Of a DNA stretch of 64,000 bases, positions 34,132-45,475 are shown one piece after another. The translations under genes and the position numbers were made by a program. Location of the stretch: contig JAQJVL010000029.1 in assembly GCA_035578905.1 (NCBI GenBank), positions 4,362,668 to 4,426,667 on the forward strand. The letters run 5' to 3'. Origin of the DNA: Stictocephala bisonia. Lineage: Eukaryota > Arthropoda > Insecta > Hemiptera > Membracidae. The notes under the pieces were generated by a model. The model searched no databases, was not told the DNA's origin, and worked only from the letters and a program-made list of their open reading frames with translations. Position 1 is the stretch's first letter; every line of letters begins with the position of its first letter.

Positions 34132-36150
34132 TAAAGGATAAACTTAGTAATTATTACTACAATTTATAAACATTTAGATAAATATCACTAATGCGTTCGC
34201 TGTCACCATAACAAAGCGACCCCTGTTTCTCCTATCTCTGTGGCTTATTCTACACTTTAAAAAATGTATGCAAAGAGTTTTTTGTTTCTTCTTAATGTTT
34301 GTCTTCAGTTTACAAACTGTTTTGAAACAACAGAGAAACATAAGTGTTTGTTATTATGATGTTTCCAAAATAGCTGGGCAGTGTGTTTCTTTGGGTTGCG
34401 CTAGGCTAGACGGTGGTTACGTCTAGCTAGTACCGAAAGACGATTGATCGAATTAATCGATAAACATGTTTGGAAACAAATCTACACATTAGAAACATGT
34501 TCTGTGTATACTTTTGATAGTTGGATATTTCGATAGCTGGGTTTCAATTCAGATTCAGCACAGAACATCTCATCGAACAATAAAGAGTTACTTCAGTGAA
34601 ATTATTAATTATCAGAGTTTTTTTATCGAAGTGAGAGGAAACGTGAGACAAATGTAAGAAAGGAGAGCGTCTACTTGAATGTTTTATAAACACAAATTAT
34701 TTGTTGCCATTTCATCTAAAAAATTTGGGAAATTTTCACAGACCTATTCAATTAATTTGTTGTAATCCTTCTTGATAAACGTTCTTTTTGCCTGAGCCTG
34801 ACTGACTGGCTGCCGAATGGGAATGATGCCAATGAATCGGTATTGTTGTAAATTAAGGGTCAACGTGGACATCCTTTTCTTATTGGCCAGCACCCTAGAC
34901 TCAGAGACGTCTAGGCGGTGCCTCACTCTCAACTCTCGGCGAACAGCATATAGGGTGATTTTATATAATTTCCTTAACAATATCACTGGCCTCTTAGTTT
35001 AAAAACTTGAATTATACATATTGCTGAGCTATAAAAATATTAATTTTGATTATTTGATCATATTTAATTTTATTTTTTAAACAAGCGTCACGAAGATCAA
35101 GTGAAAATACAAGAACCATCAATAAGTGTGATGTTAAGTCAGATACATATTTCAACTAGCCTATTTTATTGGTTAAACACAGATTCCACCGACATATATT
35201 TTTCAATTAATTATTTTAAAGTAATCGATCTTTGATACGAGAAATATTCGCAAAATTGTCAATAAAGCAAGAATCATTGAATTACTTTCACAATGTGTTC
35301 TTTCGCCCATTTCGGTTGTGGTGAAACTGGTTTATGAGTCAATACTTGTACCAACTCTATGGTTATATTGGGTAACTATTGACCCGATAGGCCGACTTCG
35401 TGTGAACCGATTCAAACGACTCGGTTCTACAACTTCCTAAATCTGTGTGCGTTCTAGCTGATCTTAACACTGAACCGAATAGCTACAGTAAAAGTGTAAT
35501 ATTTTTAAATAAGCGACACGAGTTTGATCACATTGATGTAATCAGACTTGCGCTGACCACATTTTATTTGACGTGGTACAAACCAAATCCTTTTCAAGGC
35601 GATATCTTGAACATAACCCGCAGCTATACGTTAATTTAGACATAATTTTGATTTAATACTTGAAAAAGACTTGGGTCGAAACCAAGTCGAATTGTTGTGT
35701 ATGGAAAATATCTAGCAAACCTTGTTTTCCCCAATGATTTTACTTAACATAATATTAGCAAACTTGTTCAGAAAAAGAGTGATGTTCATTTAAGCATCAA
35801 AATGCAGTACAACGTTTAAAATATCATTAGTTGAAAAACAATTAAAACCCCCGGTGCGAATTCAACAAGGCATTATATTAGCAATAACTTGAAACTAAAA
35901 CTATAACCACTCAACACACGTTTGAAAAAGATTATTCCAGAAAAGTAAGCTTCACTTTAAAATTTTGTAAACGAATAAAAAGAACAAATCTACGATTTTA
36001 AAAGTACTGTGAATTTAAATCTAGTATCTTTTAATTTAAAAAATGATAATCATCTAAAATAACAATTAACCTGGACATTCTACCATTAGTATGTCAAATT
36101 TTATTTCAAAGTAAAACCCCTTTAGGTATAACTTTTATTGTAATTTTTTC
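34132..36150. other. Noncoding stretch
   Basis: No supported gene. Frames at 34744-34986 (minus) and 35445-35639 (plus) have no recognisable motif. Confidence 0.4.
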
Positions 36151-36575
36151 TCTCCGTACTTCTCATATATGCGGATCCTAGAGGATCTCCAACCAATCTT
36201 TTTACAAATAAACTGCTATCATATATCCTACCAACCTTCTCACACATAATAATCTTATAAGATCTTCTACCAATCATATTACAAATACTAATCTTATAAG
36301 ATCTTCTACCAACATTCCCACACTTTCTAATCTTATAAGAACTTCTACCAATAATCTTACAAATACTAATCTTATAAGATCTTCTACCAACATACTCACA
36401 CATTCTAATCTTATAGGATCTTCTACCAACATTCCCACACTTTCTAATCTTATAAGATCTTCTAACAACCGTCTCATATATACGGATCTTATAGGATCTC
36501 CAACCAGTCTTTTTACAAATAGACTGCTATCATATATACTACCTACCTTCTCACATATTACTCTCATATGATTTC
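36150..36575. repeat. 39-bp minisatellite bracketed by a direct duplication
   Basis: Units containing AATCTTATAAGATCTTCTACC run from about 36245 to 36465. A segment of about 90 bp (GGATCTCCAACCA, then TTTTTACAAATA and CTGCTATCATATAT) occurs on both sides at 36165-36250 and 36475-36560. Because 39 is divisible by 3, frames stay open (a 13-residue repeat on the minus strand), but nothing else suggests translation. Confidence 0.88.
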
Positions 36576-36654
36576 CCTCCTCCCTATCATCATTAAACAT
36601 TCAAAGTATGTTTAAAATTTAATTTAAACGAACGTTCAAATGGGTATTAGTCAT

Positions 36655-37880
36655 AGATCACAGAAATAGGGTTACGGTTAAGGTTTTGGATGTCATAAAG
36701 ACTTGACCGTGCAAGTAGCTCTAATTGTCCCCAAGTGTAGGTGCACGATGTAATCTTACTTACTTTGCCTTCAGTGACAGCCCTTATAGCCCATGTCAAC
36801 AGTTACTTCCTAGACGTTAATGCAAGTAGGTATGTGCTAATATTACACGTCCAGCCTTAGAGTATCAACTTAAGTTGTCTTTGAGTGTAGTTGCACGATG
36901 TTATCTCACTTACCTTACTACACGATGTTAGTTACACGATGTTATACCACACAGTTACTAACAAACATAGCTCGTGCAGGCCCTATAACACTCCTGTCGC
37001 TTTACCTTTCCCATACGATCATGCAAGTACAATAAGTGCTAATAGGTCATGTTTAACCTTAGAGTATAACGTTTAGCTGTACTCGAGTATTTGCACGATG
37101 TTAACTCTCTTACTTTGCCAGTACAAACAGTAGTACTGTGCAGAGTATCTAACTTGTGCAGGCTCTGTAACATTCTTGTAACTTTTCACCTCCTGGACGA
37201 CAATGCAAGTAGGTGCTAATGTTTCATGCCCAACCTAAGAGTATCAACTTCAGCCGTCCCCGAGTGTAGTTGCACGATGTTAACTCACTTACTGTGTCAG
37301 TACAAACAGTAGTTAACAAATCTAACTTGTGCAGGCTCTGTAACATTCTTGTAACTTTTCGCCTCCTGGACGACAATGCAAGTAAGTGCTAGTGTTTCAC
37401 ACCCAACCTTAGATTATCAGCTTTAGTTGTCCCCGAGTGTAGTTGCACGATGTTAACTCACTTACTGTGTCAGTACAAACAGTAGTTAACAAATCTAACT
37501 TGTGCAGGCTCTGTAACATTCTTGTAACTTTTTGCCTCCTGGACGACAATGCAAGTAAATGCTAGTGTTTCACGCCCAACCTTAGATTATCAGCTTTAGT
37601 TGTCTCCGAGTGTAGTTGCACGATGTTAACTCACTTACTGTGTCAGTACAAACAGTAGTTAACAAATCTAACTTGTGCAGGCTCTGTAACATTCTTGTAA
37701 CTTTTCGCTTCCTGGACGACAATGCAAGTAAATGCTAGTGTTTCACGCCCAACCTTAGATTATCAGCTTTAGTTGTCCCCGCGTGTAGTTGCACGATGTT
37801 ACCTCGCTTACCTTGCCACTACAGACAGTTATTGACAAACCTAGCTCGTGCAAGCCCTATAACACTCTTGTCGCCTTTCG
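36655..37880. repeat. Tandem array, 173-bp unit, about 7 copies
   Basis: GCACGATGTT recurs at 36893, 37093, 37272, 37445, 37618 and 37791. Central spacing is exactly 173 bp; outer units are 179-200 bp and more diverged. This is the classic pattern of a homogenised centre with degenerate edges. Confidence 0.92.
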
Positions 37881-38039
37881 CTTCCTATGAGACCCGTTCC
37901 TTTCCCACACCTCGTGTTGGCCATGTATCGGAGGGCACTCTTTCGCAACTTTATTTATTTGGATGCAGCCCCGTATATAACATCCATATTGTATGGATAT
38001 AGGCTGTCTCGCATACCTACGATAAAGGGGGGATCTAAA

Positions 38040-39390
38040 TAACATTAAACGTTAATTTATTGATGATGGAGGTAACGCTAAGATAGCAAAGAAAAACTAT
38101 ATTAAGATTGTATCACTATTTTAAAATAACACTCATCTAAAAGATTAAACAACAACTTTATCATTTCACAAAGTATGTTATTCCATACTAAATATTTTAT
38201 CATGGTTGTTTTTACATTATCATAGAAATATTTGGCAGGAATTAGGCCGTAAAAATCGACACTAAAGTATTGAACAATTTTATTTTATAAACAAACTTAC
38301 ACTATTGTTTTGTAATCATTTAATAATTTTGTCCAAGGCTCATTCAAACGACACCGCTAAAAGGTTTATCGTTCAGAAATTGAAGTTATGTTTAATGTAA
38401 GAATAAAGATCTGAGAGGGTTGTAAGTGTCTTAAAGAGGTGTGTATTGAGGCTGGGGAAGTCCCGTGTTCACAGATAAACTGTACAGGCCATTTGAGTTA
38501 TAAGTAACTTTGAAATCGACATATTAGTTAATAGTTATATGTCGATTCATATATTCTCTTTTGGGGAGAATATAGTTTTGTCTTAAATTGTATTCACTTT
38601 CATAGACTCTTCTTAGTAAGAAGATTAAGAAAAGTTGCAGTGACTAATAAGTACTTTTTGCCACTTCTTCACTAATTCTCACGTCACTTAGCGTACATGA
38701 TTCACGTAATTAATTAATTACATTGATTGTGGCATACTATCACACATAGATAGGAATTTATTAATTTGAAAATCCCTATCAAATTTTCCAATTTTATCAC
38801 CAATAGGTAGAATTGGAAATTAATTTCAAAATAGATAGTTTTTTCCATGAAAAACCTACTTTATAGTAAAAGATTTCACACGTTTTTGTTACATATCCGT
38901 TATTTAGTGTAATTTCCGTTTTTTTAATTTTAAAGTCGTTTTATGCGTTACACTATATTGATATTTTGGCGAAAAAAGCGTTAATTTATTAAAAAGAAAA
39001 GATTATTTTTTTATTTTATAAAATACAAGTTTTCTGATATTCCTGTAAAATAGGGCTCCATGAATCAAAACAATCTTTCCTATAAAAATGCGATAATTTT
39101 TACTATCTTTTAGGAAAAGAATTGTTTCAGAGGGTCTATAATTGCAATAGTAAATTGATTAACACCTGTGGAATAGTACTTGACAATGTTTTCCACGTAT
39201 AGACTTAATTTGTATGCTTTTCAACATGTTTATGATGTAATTTTACTTACAATTATTGTACAAAGACGTAATTTAATTCCACGCTTTTAAACCGCTTATT
39301 TAAGTACACTAACAATTTAGCGCACGATAAAACAAAATCGTACAACCAATATTAGAAAGAATCGCATTAGGGGAAAAAATACATAGAGAG
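38040..39390. other. AT-rich noncoding stretch
   Basis: No gene supported. Two small hairpins occur at 38517-38544 (CGACATA/TATGTCG) and 38551-38573 (ATATTCTC/GAGAATAT). Confidence 0.45.
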
Positions 39391-39394
39391 ACAC

Positions 39395-39850
39395 ACTTTC
39401 AGCTAAAATCGCTTCTTCCCATTGGTCCGATTTACACCAATCACGTGAGGGTTACGCTCGGCCGCCTACCCACTGAATACAGAAAGAACGGACTCAAAAG
39501 AAACTTTTTGAAGACGGATGCGCCGGACAATCAATCACGGAGCCTTACACAAAGCGAGGGTGTTCATCATTAATTGATTCCTTAGTTGTAAAGACAACCG
39601 CTGGTAGCGCTGTGGTTGTTCCGGTCAGCGCCAATGGCCTGGAAGCGAGCCATTGAGCGGGGTCAGTTCTTTGTAAACTCGAAATCCTCCCTGGGCCCAT
39701 CAAGCGTGCAAAAGTGCGAAAGAAGCGCGAATTCACTGGTATTTCCAACCGTTCAGGTGAATTCGGTTGAAAAATATCGAGGACCCTTCAATAGAGAAGG
39801 ATTCGTTTTGTCCAACTAGGGGCGGCAGGGTAGCGCTGTTCGCTACGACA
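39395..39850. promoter_or_regulatory. GC-richer noncoding block, candidate regulatory DNA
   Basis: It contrasts sharply with flanking AT-rich DNA. It carries ATTGG and CCAAT-type sites (39420, 39632), an E-box CACGTG (39443) and a TTAATTGATT homeodomain-type site (39570), with no repeat structure. Frames of about 67 residues overlap on both strands without motifs. Promoter or enhancer function is inferred from composition alone. Confidence 0.3.
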
Positions 39851-39974
39851 ACTCTATTGATAACATCGTTTATATGGCATTGCCAAATAAAGGAAAATGA
39901 ACAAAGTTGATTGCTTCCTCAAAGCTAAACCATTATCGTCTGCAACTGTTAAGTGTAAATTTCCAACACACCGC

Positions 39975-40252
39975 TGAAATATTAGAATACTGGGGGAACA
40001 CCCCTGCACGCTTCGCATGCCAACCCCACCACTCATTGCACTCGTTACACCTCGGTCTGTGGCTTTCGACTACACATAATAGTAGATAACTGTAGTAGTA
40101 AGTAACTGAATAACGTAAAATCACAATATTACATTTATTTACAGTATCTCACTCACATTGCTTGCGTTGCTACCTATTTATTATTATAAACTCATAATGA
40201 TATTTCTTGACCTACTTCAAACATATTCATTTCATTTGTTTTTGTTTAACAG
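39975..40252 (+). repeat. Dispersed repeat module, copy 2
   Basis: Matches the reverse complement of 2908-3165, from the GGGGGAACACCCC block through CACTCGTTACACCTCGGTC, AAAATCACAATATTA and TTACAGTATC to GTTTAACAG. It stands alone here, without the long arms or the 130-bp satellite. Confidence 0.65.
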
Positions 40253-40263
40253 ACGAAGATTAA

Positions 40264-40330
40264 TCTATATCTATAAAAGGTAAAGCCCTTGTTGATTCAC
40301 TGAGTCATCAACCGTTTAAAATTATAATTA
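40264..40330 (+). mobile_element. Possible Helitron-like 5' end
   Basis: TCTATATCTATAAAAGG followed by AAGCCCTTG and CACTGAGTCA resembles the 5' terminus at 44920 (TC start, TATAAAA, AAGCCCTCACTCA). No matching 3' end was found. Confidence 0.35.
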
Positions 40331-40589
40331 AATAAGGTAGGATTTGCGTTGAAAAAAAACGGCTTCGAGAATTATTTATAAGGATTTGGAGCTGGCGTTG
40401 GTCTGTGTTAAAGACATAATCAGCTGACTTAAAAGTTATAAAATCTGCAACAGATCTAAATAATAAACAAGAGCCAGTCCATATGATTGCTATCAGTTAT
40501 CACTAGTCTTCTCGTGATAAACAACATCCAATAGCCAATCAGTTGAATCACTGAGTCAGTAGGTGTTCGTTAGTAACAAGACTACGTTC

Positions 40590-40840
40590 ACCCATTTTCA
40601 CCAAACACGAACGCGTTCATCTACTACGCACACTCGTTGTTTGTGTGTGCAAAAGACCCGCCCCATCTCCCGTGTTTGCGCTGCAAAGAGCTCATTAACG
40701 ACATAATTGGCAGTGTATGGCTCATCTTAATTATGATCTTGCCTACGATGAAGAAATCCCTCATTTAATTACATTGCTGAGAGTTTAATGATGGCTATTC
40801 AGCTAGTATCGGTTACCGGGCTGGATCGAGGAAAACGTAC
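40590..40840. promoter_or_regulatory. Homeodomain-site-rich noncoding block
   Basis: 40690-40795 contains at least five ATTA/TAAT cores in about 100 bp (CTCATTAACG, CATAATTGG, CTTAATTATG, TTTAATTAC, GTTTAATGATGG) within mixed-composition, non-repetitive sequence. This resembles conserved noncoding enhancers near developmental genes. No comparative data are available here. Confidence 0.3.
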
Positions 40841-41390
40841 AGAATTGAAATCTTATAGTATTTTAACATCCCTTAGCCCATAAATCCCTCATTACCCCAT
40901 CAATGTTGTACTAAATTTAAGATAATAAGTAAGTTATGAACCTGACTTTATTCGAGTTTTTTACTTGTATAATAACTAGTTGTTAATTGAAGTAAAACAT
41001 TAACAAACTTCCAAATGGGAAGTTCCATAAAACACTAAAATAACAGTTTAGATGATTTGTGTAACCTATTCCTTGGGTGGGATTAGGGTATCGTTATTAT
41101 TTGAAATATGTATTTATAATTTGCACGTAATCACCCTCAAATATCTTCTTTTTCTTTAGAAAAAATTGCAATTTTTCCAGATATAATCTCATACCACTTT
41201 GAACAACTTCTTAGGGCACTCTACATTTGAGTGTGTCAAAGACTCCAATTTGTTCCTTTCTCCCTATTCTTCTTAACTATTCTGTTTCGCACAGCATTTA
41301 TCCTCTAAAAGGAATTCTGAATTGTGCGTTGTATGCTCATTATAAAGAAACAACACCGCTTGTAGTGAACAGCAATGTAGTTTAGAGAAA
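40841..41390. other. Noncoding stretch
   Basis: AT-rich, no supported feature. Confidence 0.4.
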
Positions 41391-41655
41391 CTATTGATGC
41401 GTGAGCTTGCGAAGGACATGAACATGTCTGTTCTTCGCCGTCAAGGACTTCAAGTTCCGATAAGGAAGAGGCCATGCCCCTCTCTCTTTGCTAGGATCCT
41501 GATCATGGCCTAATGAAGCCCTAACTCAGATCTAAGGTGACGCTGGACTGAGCAAGGATGCGCATTCACTCCTACAAGCAAAAAGGACACGTGTCTTCTG
41601 GCAACTGATCAAGTTGATGCACCGCTTGCCCAGGCCACTTCCTTGTTCACGAGGA
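41391..41655 (+). pseudogene. Possible Tc1/mariner-type transposase debris
   Basis: A short frame reads MRELAKDMNMSV, like the helix-turn-helix start of Tc1/mariner-related transposases in insects. About 140 bp later another frame gives SYKQKGH, like the segment that normally follows. Several frame changes and stops lie between, and no D-D-E/D residues can be placed. The similarity is weak and may be chance. Confidence 0.3.
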
Positions 41656-41959
41656 CAAAAGGATCTGTCTGCTAACACATTCCTATAATTTATTGAGATA
41701 AACAAACCATTGCCAATACAAGTCTGGTAGTTGTACTTCTTCCAACTTAGACATACAACTCCGATTTATCAATGTACATAAATACCATTACTAGACTAGA
41801 CCCTTTAGACTCTATGGCTAATATTTATGAGCTGTTGATTATACTATGAATTAATATTTAAATCAAAATAATTGTTATGGAAAAAGTTGGAAACCAGTGT
41901 TCTCATTTTAAATGTAAAAAATATTTTAAATATAGGGAATGGTTTATTTATCCAGCAGA

Positions 41960-42180
41960 GTCAATCAGCTGGAAGTCCAGAAAGGACTTCCAAGTGACTT
42001 CTATAAGGGTTTCTTCGAGGAGCTTCATGTAACCATTAGAAGGGTACTTCGATGAGCGTGAGCTTCGGGTAAACATCAGAAGAGTTCCTTCGATGAGCTT
42101 GAGTTTCAGGAAGCCATCTGATATGTTCCTAAGATTTCAGATTTTCATAAGAAGGGTTCTTAGTTGAACAGAACTTCAGA
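41960..42180. repeat. Degenerate 34-41-bp repeats and hairpin
   Basis: Three to four diverged copies around CTTCGATGAGC (42012, 42047, 42088) follow a perfect TGGAAGTCC/GGACTTCCA hairpin near 41970. Confidence 0.45.
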
Positions 42181-42429
42181 GAATCACGAAAAGTGTTAGT
42201 TAATTTACAGAGGATTAGTTAAGAATACTTTATAAAATGAAATAACTAAAGCAGACACATTAAAGTCAGCATAACAAGATGTAATTTTATATTAACAAGC
42301 AATTTGACGAAGGTTATGAATTCCAATGCGCTCTGAAACAGAAGACAGTCATCAGCAACCATAAAAAGCAGCTAGCTACTCTATCACTAAAATATCGAAA
42401 GTCCCTTTCGAATGCATTTTGTGTACTCG

Positions 42430-42467
42430 TTTTTTTTTTGTTTTTTTTTTTGTTTTTTTTTTTTTTA
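42430..42467. repeat. Poly(T) tract
   Basis: Nearly continuous T interrupted by single G residues. On the minus strand it could be a retroposed poly(A) tail, but no attached element was recognised. Confidence 0.7.
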
Positions 42468-42499
42468 TGTATGGGTCACTGTTACATTATTAATGAAAA

Positions 42500-43530
42500 T
42501 TACGCTAACAGAAATAAATAATTAGCATTTCTACGTAAAAGACAAGAAAGTAAATCTTTGAAATAATGTGTTTTGACAAAAATTAACTTAGCAATTAAGA
42601 TTTTAGTTATAACTTCTAAAATATTTAAAGAAGAAAGTAGAAAAATAAAGACATTTTATAAAACAAAACAAAAATTGCTTGCTATAAAATTAATTGATTT
42701 TGAAAAATGTCCACAAATACTTAAACCAAGAAATCTCGTGTTACTCACACTTTCCATGCCTAGTAGTGGGGGAGTAATTTTATTTAAAAATTGAATATTT
42801 TTAGTTGAAGTAAATTAATCTTGTTTAACAGCATTTTCTTTTTATTACTGTTAATTCTTCCAATAGGAAAATTACAGTTGAAGCTTATAGTGTTTTAGGA
42901 TTAAAGCAGGCACAATCCAAAATATTAGTTCCCGATAACAGTTAGAGCTAAAAGTAAAATGAATTAAATGAGATAAATTAACTAAATTTAAGTGTTGTCA
43001 AAAAGGTCAAGTGGCAATTTCGAAAAAATGCCCACGTATTGCCCTCCTCAACCCAAATATAAATAAGTAAATGATAATTAACAATTATAAAAATAATCGA
43101 TTGATTAAAAATTTTTATTTATGTATATTACCACAGCAACTTATATGATGTAATAGCAACTATATTGGAAAAATGAAACAGTAGATTACAAAATCAAAAA
43201 GAATAACTACTAGGAATCGGAAACCTTACGTTCATAAAATATCTAAATAAGTGTTAAATATAATAATCAAACATATGATATGGATTTTTGACGGTATCAG
43301 CAGGTCCTCCTATAATGTATTCCACGAGTCCCTTGTACCTGCCACTTTCTCTTCTGCGACAAGGTAGGTTGTAGAAGATCATGCTACTAGATCTCCCAAA
43401 AGGTCAGTTGCCCGAACCGTACTGGACATTTATCAATTGTACATCATTTGCAGCATCGTGCCGTTTTAAAGAATAAATCAAGAATGTCTTAGTAAACGTG
43501 TCTACTGATCCACAGTCAAGTGAGCGACTC
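42500..43530. other. AT-rich noncoding stretch
   Basis: No supported gene. The 73-residue frame at 42573-42794 (plus) is lysine/isoleucine-rich, as expected for random AT-rich DNA. Confidence 0.4.
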
Positions 43531-43534
43531 AAGT

Positions 43535-43680
43535 GTAGTTCAAAGATAAAGCTACATGAATAATTGGCAGACGTGTGCTCCTGATACAAAGGTCAAATGA
43601 GCTATGTCTATATCTGTGGCTCAAAGGTAAAGGTACATGAATATTTGGGGGACGTGTGCTCCTGATACATATAGTCTCGT
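43535..43680. repeat. Diverged direct duplication of about 75 bp
   Basis: ACGTGTGCTCCTGATACA occurs at about 43571 and 43650, each preceded by a TACATGAATA segment and AAAGGTAAAG/AAAGATAAAG. Confidence 0.7.
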
Positions 43681-43695
43681 GAGTCTTGTCTTGAA

Positions 43696-43848
43696 TGTAG
43701 GTTACTTAATAGTATATTTATTCAATATAAATAATATTGAATAAATATACTATTAAGCAACTATTAATATTATTATTATTGTTATTAATAAATATACTAT
43801 CATAAATATACTATTAATTTTATTTTATTAACCTACACCCATATACAA
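43696..43848. repeat. AT-rich foldback with perfect 24-bp hairpin
   Basis: 43705-43728 pairs perfectly with 43734-43757 across a 5-nt loop. TGTAGGTTA (43696) is matched by TAACCTACA near 43840, so a larger foldback of about 150 bp encloses the hairpin. Two further ATAAATATACTAT copies lie in the right half. Possibly a tiny MITE. Confidence 0.75.
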
Positions 43849-43849
43849 A

Positions 43850-44915
43850 AGATATTGCTATAAGATATTACTAGGCGTGTGTCCTGGACCAACAGCCTCT
43901 ATAATCCGAAAAAGTTATGATTTTTATGAACGTTTAATTCACGCGTAAATAAAAATCTACAGGTACAGAAACTCGAAATTCCTAGTAACTGTAGGACACG
44001 TCGATTTCACTTAAAAGTTTCATTCTTTTACAAAAGAGGAAAGTAAAAGAAATAAAAAATAAAAATACTATGGATATGTGATATGTCTAAACAAGTTTTT
44101 TGAACTCGTATTTTATGCGTATATAAAACATCAGAGGCAAATAAACACATGTACAAACCTGGTTTTCGGCTCTTACATTACTGTTCCCCTGATCTGTCAC
44201 TCGGTAGTAAAATGAACACTACTCTCACCTAAATTAGACTATACTTTAACATTACGTAAAATAATATGTACGCAGATTGTTATGTATTTATAATTATTAT
44301 TTTTTTAGACAAGTATTGCGTAGTCAACTCATTGTTTACAATGTTAGCGGTGGTTTTATTAGTTTAATTTACAAAAAAATAATTTTAATACTTAGTGACA
44401 ACGAATGAATCGTCGTCACTCGTTTTAGTTTACGCGAATGGCTGAAAGCTTACGGAAGAGGTACAAATTTATGCTAATTTTGTGTCTCTCATGAAACACG
44501 TTATTTTGATTAATCTTAATGGAAGTATGGGTGGTGGTTTAACACATGTATATGCTTCATAAAGAAAACTCCTTGTTATACCTATTTAAGAAAGTAATAT
44601 TATTTTTATAAATAACATTTACTCCTAATAATAATCGTGTTATGATTGATTTAATATACAATTAAGGGTTAATCACCCTTCATTGTATACTACGTCATAT
44701 TTCCTTACAACGGTTTACTTGAAATTAACGGCGCTGTATATTTTCATCCCTCTGTTTTTCTAATACTTAAGTTGTGAGAAAGTGTACTGAAAACAATATT
44801 TTATGGCTCATAAACAACTAACATGTTCAACGTGTGTATCTTATGGCCATATGCTTTCTATTTATTAGTACGAATGGACAATGAATGACACATTCCTATC
44901 ATAGAAAAGATTGTT
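43850..44915. other. AT-rich noncoding stretch
   Basis: No supported feature. Confidence 0.45.
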
Positions 44916-44919
44916 AGTA

Positions 44920-45359
44920 TCTCTCTATATAAAATAGAAAGCCCTCACTCACTCACTCATCACTAATTCTCCTACTTCCCGTAATCCTACAGAACTGAAA
45001 TTTGGTACAAATGTTTGTTGTAGGCTCAATAGAAAAGCTAAAATATTTTATCATAATAAAATACTCCTAAGGGGTAGAGACCGCCCCTAAAAGATTGTTC
45101 CATAAGGATTACACTGGGTTAGTTTTATTAAATTAATAACAGCTGTTTTGTAAATCAATAAACATGTTTATGTTGTATGTTTAATATTTTTTCCTATTGG
45201 TGCGAGTTTAAAATGAATTAAACTTTTTCTACATACCTTTTCTGTATACAATTACATGTAAAACCAGTGTTCTGATGTTTTAGAGAGAACCATGGAGAAA
45301 AAGGTAAGCAAGAGTAGAGAAGAACCCCACGTCGTAGCGAAGCAAGGGCTCTCGGCTAG
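44920..45359 (+). mobile_element. Non-autonomous Helitron-like element
   Basis: It begins with TC after a host A (TCTCTCTATATAAAATAG, then AAGCCCTCACTCACTCACTC) and ends with CTAG before a host T. This fits insertion between A and T without target duplication. The 3' end GTAGCGAAGCAAGGGCT is shared with the fragment at 24462-24542. A strong 3' hairpin is not obvious by eye. The 440-bp element has no coding capacity. Confidence 0.68.
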
Positions 45360-45475
45360 TTAGTAATATAATCCACTATTTTTACATTGTATTGTCAAAC
45401 AATATTTTATAAATCAAGTAGCATCAGCTGAGTTTTATGAAATAAGACACACGTAAACACTCTTAGGGCCGTTTC

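Noticed and set aside
36122..36600. Repeat protein with 13-residue units on the minus strand
   Set aside because: The 39-bp unit keeps frames open automatically; no start context, domain or neighbouring gene supports translation.
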